NCBI GenBank assembly: GCA_038043245.1
Contig: JBBTCH010000001.1
Coordinates: 682,001 to 746,000, forward strand
Direction: 5' to 3'
Source of the DNA: JACPFV01 sp038043245
GTDB lineage: Bacteria > Pseudomonadota > Gammaproteobacteria > Nevskiales > Nevskiaceae
Length of the DNA: 64,000 nt
Made by a program: the position numbers and the translations under genes. Shown here in pieces: positions 21,425 through 31,718 of this stretch. Positions within the stretch are counted from its first letter, which is position 1. Every line of letters begins with the position of its first letter. The notes under the pieces were generated by a model that did not search any database, was not told the DNA's origin, and saw only the letters and a list, made by a program, of their open reading frames with translations.

Positions 21425-22996
21425 TCACTCCCACTCAATCGTCGCTGGGGGCTTCCCAGAAATGTCGTACACCACGCGCGAGATCCCCGGCACCTCGTTG
21501 ACGATGCGTCGCGCGCAGACATCCAGCAGGTCATACGGCAGGTGCGCCCAACGCGCCGTCATGAAATCGATGGTCTCGACTGCCCGCAGCGCGATCACCG
21601 GTTCGTGGCGGCGACCGTCGCCCATGACGCCAACGCTTTTCACCGGCAGGAACACCGCGAACGCCTGACTGACCTGGTCGTACCAGTCGGCCTTGCGTAA
21701 TTCCTCGATGAAGATCGCATCCGCCTTGCGCAGCTTGTCGGCGACTTCCTTGCTGACCTCGCCGAGGATGCGCACACCGAGACCCGGCCCCGGGAACGGA
21801 TGGCGCTGGATCATCTCGCGGGGCAAGCCGAGTTTGAGGCCCATCGCGCGCACTTCATCCTTGAACAGTTCGCGCAGCGGCTCGACCAGCTTCAGCTTCA
21901 TGTGCGCCGGCAGACCGCCGACGTTGTGGTGTGACTTGATGACGTGCGCCTTTCCAGTCTTGCCACCGGCCGACTCGATGACGTCGGGGTAGATCGTTCC
22001 CTGTGCGAGGAAGCCGACTTCCTTGAGCTTGGTCGCTTCCTCGTCGAACACTTCGATGAAGACGCGGCCGATGATCTTGCGCTTCTGTTCCGGGTCGCTG
22101 ACGCCGGCCAAGGCCTTCATGAACCGCCACTCGGCATCGGCGCGAATGACCTTGACGCCCAGATGCTGGCCGAACACCTGCATCACCTGATCGCCTTCGT
22201 TGAGACGCAACAGGCCGTTGTCGACGAAGACACAGGTCAACTGGTCGCCGATGGCCTTGTGCAACAGCGCCGCGACCACCGAGGAATCGACGCCGCCGGA
22301 AAGACCCAGCAGGACTTTATTCCTGCCGACCTGCTCCTGAACGCGCGCGAGGGCGTCCTTGATGATGTTGCCGGTGGTCCAGTCGCTGCCGCAGCCGCAG
22401 AGGCCGTGGACGAAGCGCGAATAGATCTTCGCGCCCTGCGTGGTGTGGGTGACCTCGGGATGGAACTGCACGGCGTAGAAGCGACGCTGTTCGTCGGCCA
22501 TGCCCGCCATCGGCACATCGTGCGTACTGGCGATCAACTCGAATCCCGGTGGAATCTTGGTCACGCGGTCGCCATGCGACATCCAGACATCAAGCAAGGT
22601 CTGGCCCTTGGCGCTGACGCGGTCTTCGATGCCCTCGAACAGCCGGCATTTCCCGCGCAGCTTGATCTCGGCGTAGCCGAACTCGCGCGAATCCGAAGGC
22701 TCGACCTTGCCGCCGAGCTGCACCGCCATCGTCTGCATGCCGTAGCAGATGCCCAGCACCGGCACACCCAGCGACCAGACCATATCCGCCGCACGCGGCG
22801 CGTTCTTGTCCAGCGTGGATTCCGGAGAACCGGACAGCACGACACCCTTGGGCGCGAACGCGCGGATGTCGGCATCGCCGATATCCCAGGGATGGATCTC
22901 GCAATACACGCCGAGTTCGCGGATGCGGCGCGCAATCAGCTGCGTGTACTGGGAACCGAAATCCAGAATCAGAATCCTGTCTTGATGAATATTCAT
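21425..22996 (-). CDS. guaA: GMP synthase (glutamine-hydrolysing) GuaA
   Basis: Converts XMP to GMP in purine synthesis. 523 residues: a class I glutamine amidotransferase (1-200) with nucleophile C84 (LGICYGM), and the His/Glu pair in QFHPEVTHT. The ATP-pyrophosphatase domain has LSGGVDSSV near 235, and the dimerisation domain ends YDISGKPPATIEWE. It lies 90 bases downstream of guaB; the gap is filled by a palindromic repeat. No clear Shine-Dalgarno sequence precedes the ATG. Confidence 0.98.
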   Translation of the reverse strand: MNIHQDRILILDFGSQYTQLIARRIRELGVYCEIHPWDIGDADIRAFAPKGVVLSGSPESTLDKNAPRAADMVWSLGVPVLGICYGMQTMAVQLGGKVEPSDSREFGYAEIKLRGKCRLFEGIEDRVSAKGQTLLDVWMSHGDRVTKIPPGFELIASTHDVPMAGMADEQRRFYAVQFHPEVTHTTQGAKIYSRFVHGLCGCGSDWTTGNIIKDALARVQEQVGRNKVLLGLSGGVDSSVVAALLHKAIGDQLTCVFVDNGLLRLNEGDQVMQVFGQHLGVKVIRADAEWRFMKALAGVSDPEQKRKIIGRVFIEVFDEEATKLKEVGFLAQGTIYPDVIESAGGKTGKAHVIKSHHNVGGLPAHMKLKLVEPLRELFKDEVRAMGLKLGLPREMIQRHPFPGPGLGVRILGEVSKEVADKLRKADAIFIEELRKADWYDQVSQAFAVFLPVKSVGVMGDGRRHEPVIALRAVETIDFMTARWAHLPYDLLDVCARRIVNEVPGISRVVYDISGKPPATIEWE

Positions 22997-23007
22997 AAAA
23001 GACTTTT

Positions 23008-23082
23008 CGCGCCAAGACGCAAAGACGAGGAGAAAGAAATGCTTTTATTAAAAAGCTCTTGGCGGCTTTGCGCCTTGGCGCG
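23008..23082. repeat. Palindromic repeat filling the guaB-guaA gap
   Basis: Two 17-base arms, CGCGCCAAGACGCAAAG (23008-23024) and CTTTGCGCCTTGGCGCG (23066-23082), pair with one G-T-type mismatch. Inside lies a second hairpin, GCTTTT-ATTA-AAAAGC (23041-23056). Similar CTTTGCG/CTTGGCG palindromes recur in many proteobacterial genomes. It begins five bases after the guaB stop codon and ends 12 bases before the guaA start codon. Confidence 0.8.
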
Positions 23083-23086
23083 AGAT

Positions 23087-24550
<1,464 letters not shown>

Positions 24551-24591
24551 CGCCTTAGATATTTCAGAGGGTTTCGACGTTGCCATGCAAC

Positions 24592-24619
24592 ATTATACGT
24601 GAGCATGCGCGAATGCCAA
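24592..24619 (-). promoter_or_regulatory. Promoter of guaB(A)
   Basis: On the minus strand TTGGCA (24619-24614), a 16-base spacer and a perfect TATAAT (24597-24592). The expected start point is near 24585, leaving a leader of about 35 bases before the ATG at 24550. This is one of the best sigma-70 matches in the window. Confidence 0.75.
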
Positions 24620-24646
24620 ACCATTCTTCCTGGTCAGGGTTTCGGT

Positions 24647-24676
24647 TTTCACGGAGACAGCCGATATGCCTATACT
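24647..24676 (+). promoter_or_regulatory. Possible promoter of the polysaccharide operon
   Basis: TTTCAC at 24647-24652, an 18-base spacer and TATACT at 24671-24676, about 60 bases before the epimerase ATG, which has an AAGG ribosome-binding site. The intergenic space 24620-24737 shows nothing else. The -35 is weak. Confidence 0.35.
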
Positions 24677-24737
24677 CGGAACACTCCATCCTGTTGATGA
24701 GTGAGATAGGCCACTTCACAACATAAGAACAAGGCTC

Positions 24738-25745
24738 ATGCACGTTCTGATTACCGGCGGCGCGGGATTCATCGGCTCGCACCTCGTCGAGCGTCATCTC
24801 GCCCAAGGCGACACCGTGCACGTCGTGGATGACCTCAGCACCGGAACCCGTGCCGCCGTAACCCTCTATGAAGGCAAACCGGGATACCGGTTCACCCAGG
24901 CGGATCTCCTGACATGGGACGGCTTGGAATCCGCAGTCGCCGCTGCCGACCGCGTCTACCACATGGCTGCGGTGGTCGGAATGTTCCGCGTGCTGAACCA
25001 GCCCATCGAAGTGACACGCGTCAATGTCCTCGGCTGCGAACTCGTGCTGCAGGCCCTGGTCAAGGCGGGCGCGCGCGCACAACTGATCATTCCGTCCAGT
25101 TCATCGGTGTATGCGCATGCACACCCTGACAACCTCCGCGAAGAAGCGGATATCGTGCTGTCCACGCGTAACCCGCTGGTCAACTACGCGACCAGCAAGC
25201 TGACCAACGAGATCCAGGGGCGCGCTTACGCGCAGCAACACAAGCTGCCGGTGGTCATGGTCCGCCTGTTCAATGCCATCGGGCCGCGACAGTCCGGGAT
25301 GTATGGCTTCGTGGTTCCGCGGTTTATCCAGCAGGCACTCGCCGCAGAGCCGATTACGGTCTTTGGAGATGGCAGCCAGACGCGTTCCTTCTGCGACGTG
25401 CGCGATACGGTTGCGATTCTGGACACGCTGGCGGGCACGTCCGCCGCATATGGCCAAGTCGTCAATGTCGGCAACGATCAGGAAATCCCGATCCGCGCGC
25501 TGGCCGAGATGATCAAGCGCCAGTCCGGCAGTGCGTCAACCCTGAATTTTGTCCCGTTCGCCAAGGCCTATGGACAGGATTTCGAGCAGATTCCCCAGCG
25601 CCGGCCAATCCTGACCCACCTGTTTGAACTGACCGGCTACAAGCATCGCTGGGCGCTTCAACAGACCGTGGACGATCTGATCGGGTTTTACCGGCGTGTG
25701 AACAAGGATGCGCTGCATAGCCGACAATTGCCTAGAGAAACATGA
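24738..25745 (+). CDS. NAD-dependent nucleotide-sugar epimerase/dehydratase (extended SDR)
   Basis: Cytoplasmic sugar-nucleotide enzyme of 335 residues. It has the Rossmann motif GGAGFIG at 7-13, the acidic NAD-ribose residues VVDDLSTG at 29-36, a Ser patch at 120-123 and the catalytic pair Y150/K154 (YATSK). GDGSQTRSFCDVRDT is typical of UDP-glucose 4-epimerase and UDP-glucuronate decarboxylase-like enzymes, so a C4-epimerase is the best guess. It is the first gene of a tightly packed polysaccharide cluster and is separated from the next start by one base. Confidence 0.88.
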   Translation: MHVLITGGAGFIGSHLVERHLAQGDTVHVVDDLSTGTRAAVTLYEGKPGYRFTQADLLTWDGLESAVAAADRVYHMAAVVGMFRVLNQPIEVTRVNVLGCELVLQALVKAGARAQLIIPSSSSVYAHAHPDNLREEADIVLSTRNPLVNYATSKLTNEIQGRAYAQQHKLPVVMVRLFNAIGPRQSGMYGFVVPRFIQQALAAEPITVFGDGSQTRSFCDVRDTVAILDTLAGTSAAYGQVVNVGNDQEIPIRALAEMIKRQSGSASTLNFVPFAKAYGQDFEQIPQRRPILTHLFELTGYKHRWALQQTVDDLIGFYRRVNKDALHSRQLPRET

Positions 25746-25746
25746 C

Positions 25747-26592
25747 ATGCGTGGACACAAGCCATCCGGTTGGACCCCCATGACCTATGTTCTCTGGTTC
25801 GCGGCGCTTGCATCCGCTTTGACCTCTGTCACGGCCACCGCGGCTAGCGACACTCGCTCCAGTCCAAAACGGGCACCAGAGCTTGCTGACGCAAGCGAGC
25901 GCTGGATTCTCACTTCGCTGTATAGCCACAGCCAGCTCAGCAATAACCGCGGTCCGTGGAACGTCGGTGAGGTCGAGCTGGACTACCGCCTGACCCCCGA
26001 CACCCTGGTCGGCGGGCTGATCGAGATCCGTCATCGTTCGCCGGATACGGACACGCGGTTGGGCGCATTGATTTCCCACCAGTTGAACCGCGCGCTCGAA
26101 ATCCACGGCACGGTCAAACTGGTGCCGGAATCCGATTTCTCCGCTCGCCAGACCTATGCCGCCGGGCTTGAATGGCGCAGCAGGCCGATCGTATCGTTGC
26201 TGTTCGATTACGAATACATGGATTTCCCGGCAGGGCCGATTCACCAGTTCAAGCCAGGCCTGCGGCACTGGTTTTCGGACGCAACATTCGTTACCGCGCG
26301 CTACAGCATTGGGCGCGCCTTCCACACCTCCAGCTTTGGAACGGGTTCGCTGCAGCTCAATCTGGGGCTGGAACAGGGCAGGCGGCTGGTCGCGGGGTAC
26401 GCGCACGGCATTGATCCGGAGAAAGATCTACTCGTGCCCGGCGTGATCCGGATCCGGAGCGATACCTACAGTGTCTTCTACCATCACCCGCTGTACGCAA
26501 ACTGCGAGCTGATCGTGGGGATGGAGCATCAGGACCTGCGAAACAGCTACTCCCGCACCACCGGCACGATCGGATTTTCGACCAGATTCTGA
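25747..26592 (+). CDS. YaiO-like outer-membrane beta-barrel protein
   Basis: 281 residues with a signal peptide (about 1-35, ending ATAAS). The mature part is a run of amphipathic beta strands with alternating hydrophobic and polar residues and aromatic girdles (LDYRL, YAAGLEWRSRP, SVFYHHPLYANCELIVGMEHQD), ending in F (IGFSTRF), the C-terminal signal for the BAM complex. Similarity to YaiO is recognised from the pattern and from the neighbouring processive glycosyltransferase, since E. coli yaiO lies beside the glycosyltransferase gene yaiP. The role as a polymer exit pore is inferred. A later start at 25780 is possible. Confidence 0.75.
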   Translation: MRGHKPSGWTPMTYVLWFAALASALTSVTATAASDTRSSPKRAPELADASERWILTSLYSHSQLSNNRGPWNVGEVELDYRLTPDTLVGGLIEIRHRSPDTDTRLGALISHQLNRALEIHGTVKLVPESDFSARQTYAAGLEWRSRPIVSLLFDYEYMDFPAGPIHQFKPGLRHWFSDATFVTARYSIGRAFHTSSFGTGSLQLNLGLEQGRRLVAGYAHGIDPEKDLLVPGVIRIRSDTYSVFYHHPLYANCELIVGMEHQDLRNSYSRTTGTIGFSTRF

Positions 26593-26594
26593 CC

Positions 26595-27668
26595 GTGGAC
26601 ATCTTCGCAGCAGTCGCCAACGCCGTAATCGTTCTCCTGATCGCCGTCGTCGCGTTCTCGGTCGCCGCCGTGTTTTTTCGCTGGCGGTCTGACCTGCGCC
26701 AACTGCCGCTTCGACGGGCGCGCACCCGCATGCAGGAGGCCCTGCAGGGCTTTCTCAACGGCGCCTGCGACCGGACGGATGTCGTCAATGCGCTCGGCAA
26801 GAATTCTGAAATTGCATTGGCAGCGCTGGTCAGCTGCGCCAGCGAACTGCCGCCGGGCGAACGTCCGCGACTCAACGATCTCTTTCTGCATTTCGGATTC
26901 GCGCGTAAGGAAATCGAGGGGCTGCACGACCGATCCTGGGCCCGGCGTGCGCGCGCCGCCAACCATCTCGGCTACATCGGCGATCACAGCGCCGTTCCAG
27001 GACTGATCGCGGCGCTGAACGACGACATGCTCGATGTCCGACTGGCGGCGGCCCACGCGCTGGCACAGCTGGGGGCGACAGAAGCGGTGGCGCCGATCCT
27101 GCGTTCGCTGGCCCTGCCCGCGGAATGGCCGCTGCAGCGCGCGGTTGAAACGCTACACGCGATGGGCGACAGCGTGGTGGACCCCCTGCTCGTCTTTCTG
27201 AATCAGCCGGCGCCGTTTGACGCCCAGTCCGCCGTGGCCCTTCGCGTGCTGGGCATGCGCCGCGCCGCACACGCTGCACCCAGCGTGCGACGGTTCCTGA
27301 GCCATGCGACCGCAGAGCTGCGCGTCTGCAGTGCCCGCACCCTGGGGCAGATCGGCGACGTGCCCGCCACTGCCGCTCTGTGCGAAGCCCTCGCTGACCC
27401 GGTCTGGGAGGTCCGCAATGCCGCCGCCATCGCGCTCGGCACGCTCAGACAGACTTCAGCCATTCCTGCGCTGGCCAAGGCGCTGAGCGATCCGGCCTGG
27501 TGGGTCCGGTTCAACGCGGCAGAGGCACTGCGCGTGACCGACAGCCAGGGGCTGGAAATCCTGAAGGACGCCATGCTCAACCACACGGATGCTTTTGCGC
27601 GCGACATCAGCCGTCAGGTTCTTGAGCAACTCCGCAACCCGCCGCAGCCGTGGAGCAAGCCCGCATGA
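26595..27668 (+). CDS. Membrane-anchored HEAT-repeat protein
   Basis: 357 residues from a GTG start two bases after the barrel gene. One N-terminal membrane helix (about 5-29) is followed by a positive stretch (FRWRSDLRQLPLRR), placing the rest in the cytoplasm. From about residue 110 to 345 there are six to seven HEAT/PBS-type helical repeats (SAVPGLIAALNDDMLDVRLAAAHALAQLG is one unit). No catalytic motif is visible. Position between an outer-membrane barrel and a membrane glycosyltransferase suggests a scaffold or co-polymerase. The TGA overlaps the next ATG (ATGA). Confidence 0.82.
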   Translation: MDIFAAVANAVIVLLIAVVAFSVAAVFFRWRSDLRQLPLRRARTRMQEALQGFLNGACDRTDVVNALGKNSEIALAALVSCASELPPGERPRLNDLFLHFGFARKEIEGLHDRSWARRARAANHLGYIGDHSAVPGLIAALNDDMLDVRLAAAHALAQLGATEAVAPILRSLALPAEWPLQRAVETLHAMGDSVVDPLLVFLNQPAPFDAQSAVALRVLGMRRAAHAAPSVRRFLSHATAELRVCSARTLGQIGDVPATAALCEALADPVWEVRNAAAIALGTLRQTSAIPALAKALSDPAWWVRFNAAEALRVTDSQGLEILKDAMLNHTDAFARDISRQVLEQLRNPPQPWSKPA

Positions 27669-29065
27669 GCATCACAATGCTGCTTGGCATCATCTTCGCC
27701 TATTACCTGTGCCTGCACGGCATCTACCTCGTGCTGATCCTGATCGGTGCGATTCAGCTGCGCAGCTACCAGAGCGGCATCCATTTCGGCGATTTCCAGC
27801 GCATCGCCGACTCGCCGCTGTCACTGCCGTTCACGGTCATCATCCCCGCCTACAACGAAGAAAAAATCATCATCAATACCGTGCTCGGCGCGCTGAACCT
27901 GCGTTACCCGTTACACGAAGTCATCCTGGTCAACGACGGCTCCAGCGACCGCACCCTGCAGACGCTGATCGCACGCTTCGGCCTGGTCCGCGTGAACAAA
28001 TTCGGTCAGAAGCGTTTCGCCACCCAGGAGGTCCGCGGCATCTACGAATCGCAGGCGTTTCCCAAGCTGACGGTGGTGGACAAAGTCAACGGCCAACGCG
28101 GTGACGCCATCAACGCCGCGGCCAATCTCGCACGCTACCCGCTGCTGTGCATCATGGACGCCGACTGCGTGTTCGAAGAAGACGCGCTGCTGCGCGTCGT
28201 GCGGCCGTTCCTGCGCAATTCGCGGGTCGTCGCCGCCGGCGGCATCGTGCGGCCCGCCAACGGCCTCATGGTCGAGGAGGGGCGCATCACCAGCTACGGC
28301 CTGCCGCGCGGCGCTCTGGCCCTGTTCCAGACCGTGGAATACCTGCGCAGCTTCCAATGGGCGCGGCTCGGGCTTGCCCGGCTCAAGAGCATGCTGTGCA
28401 TTTCCGGCGCTTTTCTGGTCGTCAAGAAGGACATCTTCATCGAAATGGGCGGGGTGAACTCCCGGGCGATCACCGATGACATTGACTTCACCGTGCGCCT
28501 GCATCGGCATATCGGAGAACGCAGGGCTGGTGAGCACCTGGAGATTGCCTATATCCCAGACCCGGTCTGCTACACGGAAGTGCCGGAAACCCTCCGTGTC
28601 TTCGCCGCACAACGCAACCGCTGGCAGCGCGGCACCCTGCAGGCGCTGCTGGGCCAGCCGCGCATGCTCTTCAATCCGCGTTACGGCATGGCCGGGCTGT
28701 TCGGCATGCCGTTCTTCCTGATTTTCGAAGCCCTGGCTGCGCTCGTCGAAGGCCTGTCCTACCTGTTGATCCCTTTCATCTTCATCCTCGGCATCGCGAC
28801 GCTGGACGAGTTGATCCTGTTCTTCGTCCTGGCCATCCTGCTGGGCACGATTCTGTCCGTCAGCGCGGTGTTGTTACAGGAGAGCACACGGCTGCGCCCG
28901 GCGCGGACGCGCGATCTGGTGAAGCTGCTGGCGGCGGGATTTCTGGAGAATTTTGGCTACCACCAGATGCATCTGCTGTGGCGTATCGTGGGCACTTTCG
29001 ACTACCTGATACGCCGCCGGACTGATCTGGGACTGATGCAGCGCTACGGCAGCTATCAAAAATAA
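27665..29065 (+). CDS. Processive membrane glycosyltransferase, family 2
   Basis: 466 residues. One N-terminal membrane helix (about 5-32) is followed by a cytoplasmic GT2 domain: VIIPAYNEE, NDGSSDR, the metal-binding MDADCVF, the catalytic ITDDIDF and the processivity motif QRNRWQRG. Three to four C-terminal helices follow (about 345-450). This is the layout of cellulose/hyaluronan/poly-GlcNAc synthases, so it should polymerise and pass a chain across the inner membrane. No PilZ domain is seen. The start at 27665 is fixed by the ATGA overlap with the HEAT gene. A GTG at 27650 is less likely. Confidence 0.88.
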   Translation: MSITMLLGIIFAYYLCLHGIYLVLILIGAIQLRSYQSGIHFGDFQRIADSPLSLPFTVIIPAYNEEKIIINTVLGALNLRYPLHEVILVNDGSSDRTLQTLIARFGLVRVNKFGQKRFATQEVRGIYESQAFPKLTVVDKVNGQRGDAINAAANLARYPLLCIMDADCVFEEDALLRVVRPFLRNSRVVAAGGIVRPANGLMVEEGRITSYGLPRGALALFQTVEYLRSFQWARLGLARLKSMLCISGAFLVVKKDIFIEMGGVNSRAITDDIDFTVRLHRHIGERRAGEHLEIAYIPDPVCYTEVPETLRVFAAQRNRWQRGTLQALLGQPRMLFNPRYGMAGLFGMPFFLIFEALAALVEGLSYLLIPFIFILGIATLDELILFFVLAILLGTILSVSAVLLQESTRLRPARTRDLVKLLAAGFLENFGYHQMHLLWRIVGTFDYLIRRRTDLGLMQRYGSYQK

Positions 29066-29100
29066 AACGCCGCGCTTGCCGGCGTCCGGGAGCTTGAGCG

Positions 29101-30498
29101 ATGGATTTTCCTAGCGATTCCAGAAAAGGTGCGCCGACGCCGGGCGCTGGCGCACTACTTGCTTCGAACCCTCTGAGCGCACCCGGGGACAGGCTGCGCC
29201 TACGCTTGGCCAGCCGGGAAGCGACTGTCGCGATCATCGGCCTGGGTTACGTCGGCCTGCCCCTGGCTGCGGCGATGCACTCCGCTGGCTTCCGCGTGCT
29301 GGGTTTCGACAACGACGCCAGCAAGATCGAGCGACTGCGCCGGGGTGAAACCTACATCCATCACCTGGGCCCGACGCTGGTCAGCGAACTGCAAAAAACC
29401 GGACGCTTCCGCGCGACTTCGGACGAGACCGAACTGGCAAAGGCGGACGTGGTGATCATCTGCGTGCCTACCCCGCTCGGCCGTTATCAGGAACCGGATA
29501 TGCGTTATGTCGTCGCGGCCACCGAGCTGTCCGCACGTCAGCTGCAACGCGGCCAGCTGATCGTGCTTGAGTCCACCACCTATCCCGGCACCACCCGCGG
29601 ACTGTGCCTGCCGCTGCTGGAAAAAAACGGATTGCGTTGCGGTGAGGATTTCTTCCTGGCGTTCAGCCCCGAGCGTGAAGACCCGGGCCGCAAGGACTAC
29701 AACACACAGACCATCCCCAAGCTGGTCGGCGGCGTCGATCCGGCCAGCGCGCAACTGGCGGTACAGCTATTCACAGCTGCAGTCAGCAAAGTCGTGCCGG
29801 TCGCCAGTGCCGAGATCGCGGAAACCGCCAAGCTGCTCGAGAACATCTATCGCGCGGTGAATATCGCGATGGTCAACGAACTCAAGCCGGTGCTGCGCGA
29901 CATGGGCATCGACATCTGGCAGGTGATCGACGCCGCAGCGACCAAGCCTTTCGGCTTCCAGCCGTTCTATCCCGGCCCCGGACTCGGCGGCCACTGCATC
30001 CCGATCGACCCGTATTACCTCACCTGGTGCGCCAAGGCTTTCGGGCACCGCACCAAGTTCATCGAACTGGCCGGGGAGATCAACAGCGCCATGCCCCATC
30101 AGGTGGTGTCGCGCACTTACGAAGCGCTCAACCGCAGCGGCAAGGCACTGCGCGGCGCCAGAGTGCTGGTCTGCGGGGTGGCCTACAAACCCAATGTCGA
30201 CGACACCCGCGAAACGCCCGCCGCAGAGATCATCAGCCAGCTTCAGGAAAGCGGCGCGGAAGTCAGCTATCACGACCCGCATGTGCCGCGCTTTCCACGC
30301 AAGCGCGCCTACGACATCCGCATGGAGTCAGTCCCGCTCACGGCGGAGACCCTGAAAGCGATTGACTGCGTGTTGATCCTGACGCGACACGCCGCGATCG
30401 ATTGGGCACTGATCGCGCGTGAAGCCGCGTTGGTGGTGGACGCCTGCAACGCGATGGCGCCACACGCACCGATCCGCGGCACGCTGGTGCAAGCCTGA
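29101..30498 (+). CDS. UDP-N-acetylhexosamine 6-dehydrogenase (UDP-glucose/GDP-mannose dehydrogenase family, WbpA/WecC-like)
   Basis: 465 residues, cytoplasmic. The NAD motif IIGLGYVGLPLA lies at about 45-56, and the catalytic cysteine is C299 in PGLGGHCIPIDPYY, which favours UDP-HexNAc over UDP-glucose (whose enzymes usually have FGGSCFxKD). The C-terminal domain has VLVCGVAYKPNVDDTRETP. It oxidises UDP-HexNAc to the uronic acid donor. It follows the glycosyltransferase by 35 bases and is probably the precursor supplier for the same polymer. The 35-residue N-terminal extension is unusual. Confidence 0.88.
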   Translation: MDFPSDSRKGAPTPGAGALLASNPLSAPGDRLRLRLASREATVAIIGLGYVGLPLAAAMHSAGFRVLGFDNDASKIERLRRGETYIHHLGPTLVSELQKTGRFRATSDETELAKADVVIICVPTPLGRYQEPDMRYVVAATELSARQLQRGQLIVLESTTYPGTTRGLCLPLLEKNGLRCGEDFFLAFSPEREDPGRKDYNTQTIPKLVGGVDPASAQLAVQLFTAAVSKVVPVASAEIAETAKLLENIYRAVNIAMVNELKPVLRDMGIDIWQVIDAAATKPFGFQPFYPGPGLGGHCIPIDPYYLTWCAKAFGHRTKFIELAGEINSAMPHQVVSRTYEALNRSGKALRGARVLVCGVAYKPNVDDTRETPAAEIISQLQESGAEVSYHDPHVPRFPRKRAYDIRMESVPLTAETLKAIDCVLILTRHAAIDWALIAREAALVVDACNAMAPHAPIRGTLVQA

Positions 30499-30515
30499 CC
30501 GAACTTTCCCCGCGC

Positions 30516-31718
30516 ATGCTGAATCCCAAAAGCCGGGCCGTACTGTCGGTCAGCGAGCTGGCCGAGACTCTGCGCGGACTGGTCGAATCCAGCCTGCCCT
30601 CGATCTGGGTACAGGGCGAAGTCTCCAACTTTCGTAATCCCAGCGGCCACTGGTATTTCACCCTCAAGGACGCGCAGGCGCAGATCCGCGTCGCCATGTT
30701 CAAGGGGGCTAATTTCCATGTGCGGCCAATTCCCAAGGACGGCGATCAGGTACTGATCCGCGGCGCGGTCAGCTTTTATTCCGCGCGCGGTGACCTGCAG
30801 ATCATCGCCGAACATCTGGAGCCCGCCGGCGCCGGCGCCCTGCTGCGCGCCTTCGAGGAGTTGAAGAAGAAGCTCGCCGCCGAAGGTCTGTTCGACGAAA
30901 AACTCAAGCGGCCGATTCCCGCCGTGCCGCGCCACATCGGCATCATCACCTCGCCCACCGGCGCCGCACTGCAGGACATGCTCACCACCCTGCGCCGCCG
31001 TTTCCCGCTGGGCCAAGTGACGATTTATCCCGTTCCGGTGCAGGGCGAAGCCGCAGCGCCCGCCTTGATCAAGGCGCTGGCTGATTTTCCGAAACGCGCG
31101 GGGGTGGATGTGATCTTGTTGGCACGCGGTGGCGGCTCGATCGAAGATCTATGGGCGTTCAACGATGAAAAACTCGCTCGCGCGATCCGCGCTTGCCCGG
31201 TTCCGGTCGTCACCGGCATTGGGCACGAGATCGATTTCACCACCGCTGATTTCGCCGCCGACCTGCGCGCGCCGACGCCGACTGCGGCGGCCGAACTGGT
31301 GAGCCCTGACATTGCCGAATGGCGCCAGCAACTTCAGGCGCTCGGTGAAGCGCTCGCGCATTCGATCGAAGCCGGCTTGGAACTGCAGGAGCAAAAAAGC
31401 GACACGCTCGCTACCCGGCTCGAAGCCGCGCATCCGGGTCGACGCCTGCAACAGAACATCCAGCGCGTGGATGAGCTGCGTGAGCGGCTGCAGCAGGCCC
31501 AGGCTCGGGGAATGGCGCGGTTCGACGAACGGCAGCGACAGGCCGCAGCCTTGCTCACCGCCTTCAACCCGCTGGCGGTACTACAGCGCGGCTACGCCAT
31601 CGTGCAAACACTGGAAGGCGCCGTCCTCCGGCGCGCGCAGGACGTCGTCCAAGGTGTCGAACTGAAAATCCGCCTGGCGGAAGGCGTACTGTCCGCGACC
31701 GCAGGAAAAACGGCCTAG
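30516..31718 (+). CDS. xseA: Exodeoxyribonuclease VII large subunit
   Basis: Catalytic subunit of exonuclease VII, which degrades single-stranded DNA. 400 residues: an OB-fold (about 8-115, VSELAETLRGLVE and GHWYFTLKD) and the catalytic core (about 130-330) with IITSPTGAALQDML, DVILLARGGGSIEDLWAFND and TGIGHEIDFTTADFAAD. The long helical part is enriched in Gln and Arg. The protein ends KTA with a TAG. xseB is not in the window. Its stop codon lies in a CTAG shared with the convergent gene. Confidence 0.96.
   Translation: MLNPKSRAVLSVSELAETLRGLVESSLPSIWVQGEVSNFRNPSGHWYFTLKDAQAQIRVAMFKGANFHVRPIPKDGDQVLIRGAVSFYSARGDLQIIAEHLEPAGAGALLRAFEELKKKLAAEGLFDEKLKRPIPAVPRHIGIITSPTGAALQDMLTTLRRRFPLGQVTIYPVPVQGEAAAPALIKALADFPKRAGVDVILLARGGGSIEDLWAFNDEKLARAIRACPVPVVTGIGHEIDFTTADFAADLRAPTPTAAAELVSPDIAEWRQQLQALGEALAHSIEAGLELQEQKSDTLATRLEAAHPGRRLQQNIQRVDELRERLQQAQARGMARFDERQRQAAALLTAFNPLAVLQRGYAIVQTLEGAVLRRAQDVVQGVELKIRLAEGVLSATAGKTA

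Noticed and set aside
29066..29100. ACGCCG/CGGCGT hairpin with a T-run on the minus strand
   Set aside because: It would end minus-strand transcripts, and no minus-strand gene reads into it; the plus strand has no T-run after the stem.
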